This document shows, one piece after another, positions 21,594-31,986 of a DNA stretch of 64,000 nt (the stretch's first letter is position 1; each line of letters begins with the position of its first letter). The DNA is from Ceraceosorus guamensis (lineage: Eukaryota > Basidiomycota > Exobasidiomycetes > Ceraceosorales > Ceraceosoraceae), in the NCBI RefSeq assembly GCF_003144195.1, contig NW_020290072.1, positions 1-64,000 on the forward strand, read 5' to 3'. The notes below the pieces were generated by a model. That model was not told the origin of the DNA, made no database searches, and saw nothing but the letters and a program-made list of their open reading frames with translations. A program made the position numbers and the translations under genes.

Positions 21594-22555
21594 AGACAAC
21601 TGCAATCTCCTGGGCTACCAAAGCTCTTGAAGAGGAAGTCAAAGGTCTGACAACAGTGCTGCCAGTCCTGCGTTGGGGTCTGATCCACACCAAGCAGTTT
21701 GAACAGGATATCATTGGTCCTCTGCTGTGGAGAAGCCTCAATGCAAATGGGGTAGCGGATGATGAGCGATGGTGCTATGGACTAGTACAAGCACCGGCAT
21801 TCCACTCACAATGAACATAGCCGTAATGAGCAGCAAAGAACCTGGACAGCGCTAGGGGTCCTGAGGGTCCTGACCTTGAGCAGCAGCAATGGCCGCTACC
21901 TTCAATTTTCTCTCAGCTGTCACGCAGCTGGCCTTGAATGCTTTGTGGCACATCTCCCTGACCACCCTGTCTGCATTTGGCAGTCTTCCCTCTTCCATCA
22001 AGGATCCGCAGGTGATGTTCTGCATTACCTCAACCAGCCCAGGACTGTCACCAGGGAGGCTGGACTACCGTCTTTGAGACATTGAGGTCACATCATGCAG
22101 GGAACAGCAGCAACAGGATATATCTCAGGTCATCACACGGTAAGTGAAGAACATACTTTCCCTGTTGAACATAGCTAATCACTGGTTTCTTCCAGGATCC
22201 CCACGATCCTGTCTTTACTGTAGGGCTGGATGTCACAGACAAGGAAACTTGGGACAAGATGCCGCCCGGTGGATATGACTTTGGGATTGGGCAGCTGGGC
22301 GTCATCATGCGGAATGGACCAGGGGTCTTTATGATGTGGCGAGGATTGATAGCGCATGGGACAACGGTGCCCGGAAGCAAGGAGGACTTCAATAGGCTGG
22401 TTGAAGAGCCTCAAACCTTGGGCTGTGCTGCATACCTTAAACCTCCCATAATGACCCAAGCTACAAAACTCACCAAAAAATTAATAGCAAGACCACTTGG
22501 GGCGCCTGAGGCCATCAACTTCAAACTTGGTGACCCCTGCATTTCAATTCATTAG
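21594..22555 (+). pseudogene. Broken gene, copy B, ending in an oxygenase-like fold
   Basis: Starts with a near copy of 19707-19783 and ends in the frame to 22555. A likely intron (GTAAGT donor at 22140, TTCCAG acceptor ending near 22195) brings HTDPHDPVFTVGLDVT next to ...GGYDFGIGQLGV and GPGVFMMWRGLIAHGT. An H-x-D early and a late HG after a small hydrophobic strand is the order expected of a double-stranded beta-helix 2-oxoglutarate/Fe(II) oxygenase. Such genes, including TET/JBP types, are known to travel with transposons in basidiomycetes. The upstream part is broken in several places. The family assignment is an inference from motif order only. Confidence 0.35.
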
Positions 22556-22912
22556 TTTGACCCCTTTGTACATTGTGCACACCACAAATTTACAATCACG
22601 ACGCAAGACGCTGCTTGCTGCATCCTTTCAAGCAGACATTGACGCTTTTTACCGCAGCATGTTGCATGTTCCTTGGATGGAGCTATTACTCAACATGTAC
22701 CATGCACTTCTAGAGCACGCCACTGCCTTGCACCTTGGTTGGATCTAATACAGGGCATTGCTCTTCAGCTATCAACATGCTCAAGACGGTGATTGACCCC
22801 ACATTGCTAGAATCTTGCAAGCAGAGACAATTTCGAGACATGCACTAAATGCTCTCTTCTGGCTCTTGGTGCACGTGAGAGTCTTTGATGCGGAAGGGTC
22901 TGGACGTCACTC

Positions 22913-23035
22913 ATGGAAAGCGCCTTACAGAACCTTCTGTGGAATACCATCAGTCGCGCCATACGGGTTTCTCAGGGTTCCAACCCGGCCTTGTGCAATC
23001 TAACTCTTGCTGTCGACTCTATGTTCAGAGACGCG
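22913..23035 (+). mobile_element. Possible LINE reverse-transcriptase remnant
   Basis: One frame reads RAIRVSQGSNPALCNLTLAV, which resembles the QGDPLSPLLFNL block of non-LTR retrotransposon reverse transcriptases. Near 29415-29440 another frame reads FLGIKLYANDQAML, which resembles a degenerate YADD block. Both are short and surrounded by broken frames, so this is a weak call. Confidence 0.2.
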
Positions 23036-25844
23036 GCCAGCAGCAACGAGAATTGCTCCAAATTTGAAAATTTATATTCGCACACGATCGTTTGGCAGAC
23101 TTGGGGCGCAGCTTCTCCGCCAGCGCTGCCATTTTCACTCACTTCACCCCAGTGCAATCGCGTAAATTCTTCCCATCATTCTATGGTTGCGAACGTCGGC
23201 ATCGGAGAAGTGCAACGAGGACATCCTGGTGAAGAGCAATTGATTCTGCGACTGTCGCCAACAGCTAAACGACTTATCCCAGTGCGGGTTTGCGATGCGT
23301 TAATTCAACTTGCTCCTAGAAACCTCAAGTATCTACTCAGGAGCGGGTCAGGCATAATCTGTTCCTCACCAAGTCACCAAGAGCTGACGCATACGCATCT
23401 TGGCGTTGTTTGTCCAACATTGAAGCTTGCGAGAAGAGTGCAATTTGATTTCCTTTAGTGAAAGACAAAACGCAGAGATGCGCATCACTTGACGCTTTCT
23501 GAGAGATCAACCTGCCACCGAATGTACTCAAAGAGTTAAGCTGCGTGATGCTCACATGAACTTTGTCTCGTAAAAGTGGTTTGATGCGCATCTTAGACAA
23601 AAATGCTTCTCATCACTGCGCTGCATGCATTCTGCACAGGAGCAAGATGAACGTTCTTGTTTCCCCGCGACGCGCGATCGCTCGGCTCTGAAGTAGAGGC
23701 GCGCGTTGCGAAAGATATTCTGACCCGTTTCGAGTCTGACCTGCGCTCCAATGTCTTGACATGTCTCGGTGTAGACACTACTCAGATCGGGAAAGAGAGA
23801 GCTCGCTGCCGGACAACTGAGCCACAGTCGTTCTGGCCAATTTGATATGCAGCGACTTATCTGTGCAGTACAGCAAATTCGCTGCTGATACCACATCCGT
23901 TCCGCCAAGACATGGTGCGTTCGAGAAGAAAACCCCCGCATTGAGGCACGCCATGTTCTCTACAGTTTTTCCCAGCCCTTCAGACTCAATAAACTGTCTA
24001 TAGCGCAGCCGGCCTGACTGTCAAGTATTCGAATGCTTCGTCACCACTTAAATCCCGAACCAGATTGCTTGTTAACAATATTCCAATAGCAATTACGAAG
24101 AACATATGCTGAGATGGTGCGCATCTAGTGCGAGGGTGCCTGACGGCAATATCCCACAGTGAGAGCTGGTAATGAAGAGACACATGACAAGGAAACAATA
24201 GCGCAATCGAAAGCAAGCGCAGCGGTCTTCCTTTTCGGGGTGTAGCTTTGGAATCAACATGAAAGCGGTAAGCTTCATCTGGCGGAGATCGTAGAAGCTC
24301 CAAGATGATGTTCGGCTTTTCAAGAGAGTTTTAATCTGATAGCCTGCGTTGCAGGTCTCTGTCAGATGAAAGTGCAACAGGGATTTTCTCGATGTCATTC
24401 TAGCGATATTAAAGCTTACAACATCCTCTAACAACAATTAGCGCGTTGACATTCTCCCGCCTTACTGAGAATGAATGCAACATGGAACGCCTCGCGTCGC
24501 GCTGCACGTCCACGCTTCAAATAGAAAAAGGTGTACAAGACACTTTTGGCCAAGTGAACATGGCATCGTTGAACAATTAGCAAAACGCCTCCACGTCTAG
24601 AAAGCGAATCTTTTCAGGCGACAGAACCGTTTCTTCCGAGTCCAAGAGTACAATTGTTTTGTGTCCTGTGTCTGAAACACCTTTCGGAAAGTCGGCGCGC
24701 TGCTGTGAGTCAAAGTTTGCGTGAATATTGATGTTTCTCGAGCTCCCTGCGAGACTGCAAATTTGACAATTCATGACGCTTGTGAAACATGTGTGGCGTC
24801 AGTTGATCTTGCTCTTGATGGATTTGTCGAGGGCGTGCAGTCGAGAATGACGCCCATTTGATCGAGCTGAAAAATACTTACAAGAAACTCGGATTGTACG
24901 GCGGGAAAGAGGGTCTTTTTGTTTCCATAGCAGCGTCAGACCATTGAGCTTGCAACAGAAGCGCAAATTTCGAGTATCCTATGATGCCTCACAAGTTCAT
25001 GAGGCTCACTGCGCTCGACAACACTGTTTTCGCAAACCTAAGCTGTACGTGGCCCTTTCAGGGTCATGTACCCACGGGAAGCATTCTAAAATTGAACGCG
25101 TAGAATTTGCCCATCTCGAAGTGCCGATTCTACCCAACGTGACATTTTGCTCCTCAAATTCGAGTCTGATTGAGTTTTCCACTCGTTTGTCTCGTTGAGC
25201 GAGAGCTCTCGCAACCGGATGCCTTATCTTTACATCAACATTTTTTGTATATTTACCCAAACATGGTTGGCCATCTCAACTTCGGAGTTGAGCAAATTTA
25301 CACAGCTGCGCAATACAAATCTGCAGTTGACAAGCCGGTCTTGGCAGGCCAGCAGCGCCACGGTACCGAACCTGGGCTTTAAATCAGAAAGTTCAAGAAT
25401 TAGCCAGTGACTCAGCTAGATCGCAGCCGCAGAGCTTCAATCCAGCTCAGCGTCTGCAGCTCACAAGTGTCGTCGATTTCCCAATAGTTTTTCTTACCTA
25501 CCGTGAGGAATACACTAGAAACGGTCAACTTCCGTTTCGTGCGGTCACTGCCGTGCCGTGTGTGGCAATTGGTTTTTCCGGCTTTTTGCCCTCAGAGGCA
25601 CCAGCCGCTCTCGTCTGATGGCTACTGCTCCAATTTCTCAGGCACAGATGCATGATATTTAATACCGCTGACTTTTCTGCAGACTCTTCATCGCCAGAAT
25701 GCTGAGACGGCTTGTCAGCATTTTCACTTCTCGTACCTTTGTGCGCGTTGCTGACAGTCGTGACCGTTGTAAATGCACCAACGCTGACTAGCATACATCC
25801 TTCAGACCATGCAACGGGAGCCAAAACTTCCTGACCGTGTGGTA

Positions 25845-25910
25845 GTAGTGGTAGTTTCTCACCGTGCAGTAGTGCTGGTGGTATCTCATCGCGCGGCAGT
25901 GGTGATTTGA
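25845..25910. repeat. Diverged copies of the 27-bp island repeat
   Basis: Two to three degenerate units related to the 27-bp repeat at 27051-27293 (GTAGTAGTGGTAGTTTCTCA, then CAGTAGTGCTGGTGGTATCT). On the minus strand they read EIPPALLHGEKLPLLPHG. Confidence 0.6.
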
Positions 25911-26825
25911 ATAAAACCTTCCAACACGACAACCTTTGACGACCAATTGGAGTTGTCTTTTCAGATGGCAATGTGAGGTGGGCACTGAGCCAGATATTCA
26001 GGAGCGCAGAGGCCGTAGATGCGCAAGTGGTTTCAGCCAGTGAAGAGATCCGAAGGCGGCTTTTAGAACTTTGTGCCAATCATCGCTTCTGAATTTGGCC
26101 TTGCAACTGCTGTTGCCAACGTTTGCAGCGTCATAGAGATTTAGAGCAATGAAGACATGAGTCAGAGCCAATGCCCTCCAGCCAACAGCAATCTTCTCAA
26201 AGATGAAGTGAATGCAATCCGGGCTTGCTCCAACACGTTCTTTTTTTGCCTTTCGACAGAAACGTTGACCCATTGTGGGCATTATAAGTGTCCAACATGT
26301 AAGCATTAGCAAGCAACAAGCAAGTCTGGATTAATGAGGTTGACATACTCATGTTTTTGCTTGACGATGTGAAAGTATGTGGCTTTCCAGCGCAGGCGTT
26401 TTTTGGAGCAACGTGATAGACGCTGGCGACGCAAATTCTCCTTGGTTGCCTCTTGTCTTGGCGCAAAGACACGAATCCCAAATGCCGTCGGGATAGCCAA
26501 TGTGGAGCAAAAGACCACCTGCTTGCTTCGGATGGGACATCTCTCAGACACACCCTGCAGATTACTGCGGCAGAACATTTGCCGCTGAAGGGGAGCAAGC
26601 CATGGCTGAGACTTGCTTTTTTGTTCAATTTGATCCAGAAGCCTCTGGCCTCTGTCACCATTACAACAGCAGCGCTGCGCACAACATGCCAGCATCTTGT
26701 TCGGGGCAAGAGCAAGAGCTGCAGGAGAACAGAAGTCAAGAGTAAGGAGAGGATGGCAAAGAAGTAGACAACAATTGTGCAAGCAACTCGGACTTCTCTG
26801 CAACGCCTACAGCAACGTCGAGCAC

Positions 26826-26885
26826 CGTGCAGTAGCGGAGGTGGTGTCTCACTGGGCAGTAGCTGAGGTGGTGTCTCAATGGGCC
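26826..26885. repeat. Two further copies of the 27-bp island repeat
   Basis: Two adjoining units with a few changes, containing GCAGTAGCGGAGGTGGTGTC and GCAGTAGCTGAGGTGGTGTC, about 170 bp left of the main array. Confidence 0.8.
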
Positions 26886-27050
26886 ACCTCAGGACCGCGA
26901 TGGACCAGCTTTGTTGGTCTTGTCTGCAAGCGCAGGCTTCACGGTATCCAATCATTCATTGCGCTGCTTGGAAGAGGGCCGCCGGCTGTGCTCCGTTGTT
27001 CGATGATTATTTGCGCTGAGAGGGGCAACGCAGGGGAGGGGGCAAGAAAT

Positions 27051-27293
27051 GCAGTAGCGGAGGTGGTGTCTCACCGTGCAGTAGCGGAGGTGGTGTCTCA
27101 CCGTGCAGTAGCGGAGGTGGTGTCTCACCGTGCAGTAGCGGAGGTGGTGTCTCACCGTGCAGTAGCGGAGGTGGTGTCTCACCGTGCAGTAGCGGAGGTG
27201 GTGTCTCACCGTGCAGTAGCGGAGGTGGTGTCTCACCGTGCAGTAGCGGAGGTGGTGTCTCACCGTGCAGTAGCGGAGGTGGTGTCTCACTGG
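27051..27293. repeat. 27-bp minisatellite, nine copies
   Basis: Nine head-to-tail units beginning GCAGTAGCGGAGGTGGTGTC. Eight are identical and the last differs only at its end. Being a multiple of three, the array is open in all three minus-strand frames or nearly so; one reads the nonapeptide ETPPPLLHG and one reads RYCTVRHHL. Near identity implies recent expansion or homogenisation. Confidence 0.95.
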
Positions 27294-27932
27294 TTCTGCC
27301 TAACATTGCTTGCAACAGCATGACGGGCTGAGTCCTTGTTACTCACCAGCCTATCCCTCTCATCTTTTGCGTTCCAGTGCAGAGACCCACAATGCTATTC
27401 TTGTCTGGCATCTCAAGCCCATTGTGAGCCAATTTGGCACATTGAGTGACCTGCATCACGTTCCTGTCACTTTTGGTGTTGGGCCTTTTGGCTGGATTTC
27501 TTCCTGCTCGCCATTTTGCCTTTGATGTGGAGCTTGTGTAAGTGAATATTGTACTGGTGGAGATTTGGTTCTTTGACTCTCTTGGATATACAGCTTACTC
27601 GCTGGTCACTCAGGTTGTGGACTCACCCTACACTTTTCTTTCCGGCCATGGGTCTTGGCACCGGCACAAGCCTTGCACTTCTCTTCTGCCGCCATTGCTC
27701 TGACTATCCGCCCCCAGTCACTTTCTAAGGCGCGTACTCGGTCTTTCGCCTGTGCTGTTCCACTTGCGCACTCGGTTTGCCATTGTCGCTAACAATGTAA
27801 TGTTGTGCAAGCGATAAACCAACCAATGGAGCCCTTCTGCCGCTGATGACTTGCTGACACCACTGACATCAACCGGCCAGCCGTTCAGAGCGCTGAAGAT
27901 GTTGACGTACGCACCTTTAAAGCAAGCTCTTT

Positions 27933-27995
27933 CTTCAGAGCCTTGTTCTGGCTCTTCAGAGCCTCGTTCTGGCTCTTCAGAGCCTCGTTCTGGCT
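27933..27995 (-). repeat. 21-bp repeat, three copies, heptad-coding
   Basis: Three units of CTTCAGAGCCTCGTTCTGGC plus one base. On the minus strand one frame reads ALKSQNE repeatedly, a coiled-coil heptad. The frame around it (28085-27885) is short and unrecognised. Confidence 0.85.
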
Positions 27996-28188
27996 CGATG
28001 GCGTCCTCAGTATTCTCTGCAGCGAGAGGGGGCAAAGGAAGGCTGTCAAATTCGAAGGTGGCAGCACCCATGACGCTTCCGGCATCCTCGTTCAAAGCAT
28101 CTTTGTTTAAAGTGTTTGCACCAGTAACGAGTTCATCTGCGGTGGTAGGGCTGGGAAGAGGAAGCGGCGCCAGGTTGCAGATCTTGCG

Positions 28189-28264
28189 CTTAATGTGATG
28201 GAAACCGCCACAGACGAAGCCAGCAGCTTAATGTGATGGAAACCGCCACAGACAAAGCCAGCAG
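28189..28264. repeat. 38-bp direct duplication
   Basis: Two adjoining units starting CTTAATGTGATGGAAACCGC differ at one position. Confidence 0.9.
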
Positions 28265-28267
28265 GAG

Positions 28268-28380
28268 GACAAGGGAGGCTGTAGTTGGCAGCGGGAGGGC
28301 GAGGGAGGCTGTAGTTGGGAGTGGGAGGGCAAGGGAGGCTGTAGTCGGGAGTGCGAGGGCAAGGGAGGCGGTAATTGGGA
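28268..28380. repeat. 30-bp repeat, about four copies
   Basis: Units around AAGGGAGGCTGTAGTTGG with gradual divergence; the minus strand reads QLQPPLPSHS-like repeats. Confidence 0.8.
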
Positions 28381-28442
28381 ATAGGCGTACGGAGGTTCCA
28401 GTCGGTTGGGAAGGCAGGAAGGACTGGGCGCGGACGCGGACG

Positions 28443-28620
28443 TTTGAAGCAAGCTCTTTCTTCAGAGCCTCGTTCTGGCTCTTCAGAGCCTCGTTCTCGC
28501 TCTTCAGAGCCTCAGAGCCTCATTCTCGCTCTTCAGAGCCTCGTTCTCGCTCTTCAGAGCCTCGTTCTCGCTCTTCAGAGCCTCAGAGCCTCATTCTCGC
28601 TCTTCAGAGCCTCGTTCTCC
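28443..28620 (-). repeat. 21-bp/29-bp compound repeat, second heptad array
   Basis: A longer relative of the 27933-27995 array with the same left flank (GAAGCAAGCTCTTTCTTCAG). Units of 21 bp alternate with 29-bp units in which GCCTCAGA is doubled. The minus strand reads ENEALKSENEAL in parts. Confidence 0.85.
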
Positions 28621-30543
28621 AAGACCAAATTTTTGAGCAGAAAGCTCTGACCTTCAAGACGATGAGCCTGCTCGCTGATAGTCTCCTCGAGGGAGCCAAT
28701 CTGATCGCGCTTTTGCTCAATGGTTGCGTCTTGACGGGCAATTTTACGCCAGTCTTAGGAACCAAAGCCAAGGGTGGGAATCAGGAGGTAACCTCCAACA
28801 TTGCATCGCTGACTACGATGAACCAGATCTCTCGAATGACGCTATTCACCACTCGCATTGTTTACTGCAAAATCGATACTTTTAGCAACAAGAAAGGTAA
28901 AGGTCGGTGCATTGCAAGCTTTTCAGGCAGCCTGCGCCACTAATCTGGCTCGAAAAGACGCAAATTTGTAGATTTCAAATGTGTCCCTCAGTCGTGAGGC
29001 TGGCTCAACAGAATCTGTGCGTCATTCAAACAGACGTTGGCAACCAGTGGTGGCAGCATGCGCGATTTTATCAGAAGGGACTCTTATGTCGCGTGCTCTC
29101 CCTCTTGTGCAACTTTCGACATGTGAAACATGTCTGTCTGTGCCGCAAGTACACAGTGTCAAGGGGCGCTGTGATGTGTAGCATGTCCATCACTGGTCGT
29201 ACAAGCTACCCGGTCGCAATCGCTCTCAAAGATGAGCAAGTCCGCAAAGTGCAACCGCGAAGTGAAAGTGGGAAGACTTCAATTTCGTATTCTTACTTCA
29301 AAATGTCCTGTGAGACTCACTCACTCACATCGTCAATGAGCCACTTGCCACCCCATCACTGTGAATGCTCTCACTCATGATACATCCCACACTGATGCTC
29401 AGCCGCAGTTTCTCGGCATCAAGCTCTATGCAAACGATCAAGCAATGCTTCCGACCTTGCGGTGAAAAAGCAGACAAGCAATAACGGGAAGTTACACGTA
29501 ATTAAACAAGGTATATCTGCTGTTAAGGGATGCAATGCGCCCTTCACCTCCAAGGTCGTCTTTCGTGGCATCCCTGCGCCCTCAATGAGAGTTACATCGC
29601 GAAGGGGCAGACTTGTGTTTGAGTAGCCGTCTTTCCGTCATTCTTTGGTGCAATCACCTCCTCTTCTTATGCAAAGCACAGGGACTGCCTTTATTCGGAC
29701 GATGAATATTGCTACTAGCTCTTCGCCAGAAGGCTAATATGCTTTGCCAGCTTCTTTCGACCTGTCATTGTTTACCACCAAGGACGTGATGACGATATGA
29801 ATCATGGCTTGCTGCTGCTCCTTGCGACTGGTCATCTTTGTTCATTGAAGCTCTTTGCCCCCACAGCATTGTTTTGAACAACAGAGACTTCAAGTTGCGG
29901 TGCAGTCACCGGTCTGAGTGTAAATCGCGCTGGACAATGTTGCCCATTACGGGCAAATACATCAGGCAGCATACCATTCTTTCCTGACAGATTCTGCCAT
30001 CGACAAGGCTCAGGGAGAGGCGATCAATAACAAACAATAACAAAGGTGTGCAGACAAGCTGATGTATTGTCCTGCGATTTGAATGACAAGACGCGGTGCC
30101 CATTGATGGCGACCACACTTGCGATAGCGGCGGCGCATTGGATGGGTGTGGTGTGTCAAATATATGCACACACGCACCATCGCTCAATTGTGCGCTGCCT
30201 GGCTTCTTTGCCTCTCATGATGGTTGCATTCCACAAAGCGTGGCAAGTTTGATCAGTGACAAAGCCAGGACCGTACGAGCGAGCGGTCAAGTCGGGCGAC
30301 ACCAAGAAGAGTATGGCGCGTGATGCCCAAGTGTCCGAGCTCGAAGCAGGAAAGCCTCTCTGAGCGCGATTGCAAATTCTGATCTTCATAGACGACGCAG
30401 GGAGTTATGTCGGTAGCCCGTCGATGATGTGGATCAGTCGCATTCAACTCCAAGCAGTGCTCCTCTGCATTTGCCACCCGATCTGAGCCAAACGAAGATG
30501 CACGGACAATCCAACGAGCAAATTCGCGACGACCGATCGAATT

Positions 30544-31986
30544 CTATGACACCGGTCTTCTGATCCAGAAGAAATAGTTGGCCTGTTCTGAAGGATTGAG
30601 GGGCAAGCCCTTGGTCCACCTGGGCGCCAATTGCCAGATGCCCTTCCAAGGGAGGTATGCGACGCCTCGAGACTCGTGCAGAAGCCTTTGCGTCGGTACA
30701 ATGTTGTCACGCTGCTCCTCCTTCGGCCGTATCCAGCCGACCTTTGTGTCGCTAAAGAAGCCGACCAGCTCCGACGGATCGATATACTGAGAGTGATTGT
30801 GCGTACCGCGAGAGACGAGATCGAGGGCGCGCTCGGCAACGAGGATAGTCAAAAGGTACGACAAGGGAGTGCGAGCTATGGTGGACAGGAACAGGTGCCC
30901 GCCGGGCTGGGCGGGGCGGGGGAACGAAGGTCGAGCAAGAGGAAGCATCGGCGTCAACATTTGCTCAAAAGGGGGGCCTAGCGGACAGGCACACTCACTT
31001 TGACGAGCTGGGTGAGCGTCTGCAAGAATTGAGCAGGCTGATTGACATGCTCGATGACCTCCATGGCCGTGACGACATCGTACTGAGCCTCATTTTGACC
31101 TAATGCAGCGCTTCGCTCAGCCAGCAAGTCCTCGGCGGTGATGTGCTGATAGCTCAAACTTGCTTGGTGGCGATCCGCCCAGGGCTTGGATGCGCCGTTG
31201 GAGGGATGAAGATGGAGGGCAGGATCTTGGGACGCGTGAGAGATGGCCATGTGGATGTTGCTCGAGGAAGCGTCTATACCATGAACGCGACCCGAAGCGC
31301 GAGCCAGAGACTGGGAAATGCAGAGAAAAGGGGCTCGGGTGTGAGATGGCGGTGTGTGGGCAGGGCAGGGCAGGGCAGGGCGGGGCAGGCGCATACAAGC
31401 GGTGCTACATGAATGCTATGCTCACCTCTGTGAGCAAGCCTGCACCGCAACCGACGTCCAAGCATTCCAGACCTTGCAGCCAGTCCCACTCGCCGTCGCA
31501 CAGTGGAGCTTCGTGTTCTGGCTTGCTAGCTGCTTCCCGCACGCTGTCATCCCAGGCGCGCACCTCTGCCAGCTTCTCCTTGATGAAGCGGATCCTGACT
31601 GGATTCATGGCGTGCAACAGAGCAGTCTCGCCCGTAGGTGACCACCATTGTTGCGACAAGCGAGAAAAATGAGCGACGGATTGGGGATCCAGGGAGGAGG
31701 AGGGCGAGGCAGAGGAGGTTCGCAAGCTCTTGGAGGAGGTGGTGGAGAAGGATCGGCAACTGGGCGCGAGTAGGACAAGCTGCTTGCCCCTGGGAATGCG
31801 CGATGAGGTGGTAGCTCCGCGAGGCGACATCACTGGCTGAGACAATGGTGGTGGTGGTGGTGGTGACGATGATGCTGGGAATGCTGATGGACAGGAGGAG
31901 CGGCTGCGAGGGTGTGCAGATGAAGAAGGGGCGGCAGCAATGCGTGCCGAGCTGCTGCTGGATGCTCGGCGTGTGGCCATCATCAT
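30544..31986 (-). CDS. COQ3: Ubiquinone biosynthesis O-methyltransferase, mitochondrial
   Basis: SAM-dependent enzyme that carries out both O-methylations of coenzyme Q synthesis on the matrix face of the inner mitochondrial membrane. Three exons: 31986-31426, 31310-30999 and 30906-30544, giving 411 aa. The first 115 residues are Ser/Arg-rich without acidic runs, as expected of a long mitochondrial presequence. The SAM-binding motif LDVGCGAGLLTE (about residues 176-187) is split from the next part by intron 1, then GRVHGIDASS, YDVVTAMEVIEHV and GGHLFLSTIARTP follow in family order. The C-terminus ends FFWIRRPVS. Three ATGs in a row leave the exact start open by two codons. It marks the return to GC-rich gene DNA after the island. 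Confidence 0.92.

Larger units (their letters stand above)
17900..30543. other. Lower-GC, gene-poor accessory island
   Basis: From just after the membrane-protein gene to the end of COQ3 the DNA is visibly richer in A and T, lacks the dense GTGAGT introns of its surroundings and has no intact recognisable gene. It contains broken gene pieces with an internal duplication (about 19.3-22.6 kb), weak reverse-transcriptase-like traces, and clustered minisatellites (25.8-28.6 kb). Between 23.5 and 25.5 kb and between 29.4 and 30.5 kb I see nothing supportable. Candidate explanations are a decayed transposon cluster, a centromere-like region, or acquired DNA. The sequence alone does not decide. Confidence 0.65.

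Noticed and set aside
22970-22992. A GGGTTCCAACCC-like stem resembling a tRNA T-arm
   Set aside because: No acceptor, D or anticodon stem could be placed around it. No tRNA or rRNA gene was found anywhere in the window.
27051-27293. The regular repeats considered as a CRISPR array
   Set aside because: The units are contiguous without unique spacers and the organism is a eukaryote; it is a minisatellite.
17900-30543. The island considered as a Starship-type giant transposon
   Set aside because: No tyrosine recombinase captain gene or cargo genes were seen, and these elements are known from ascomycetes.
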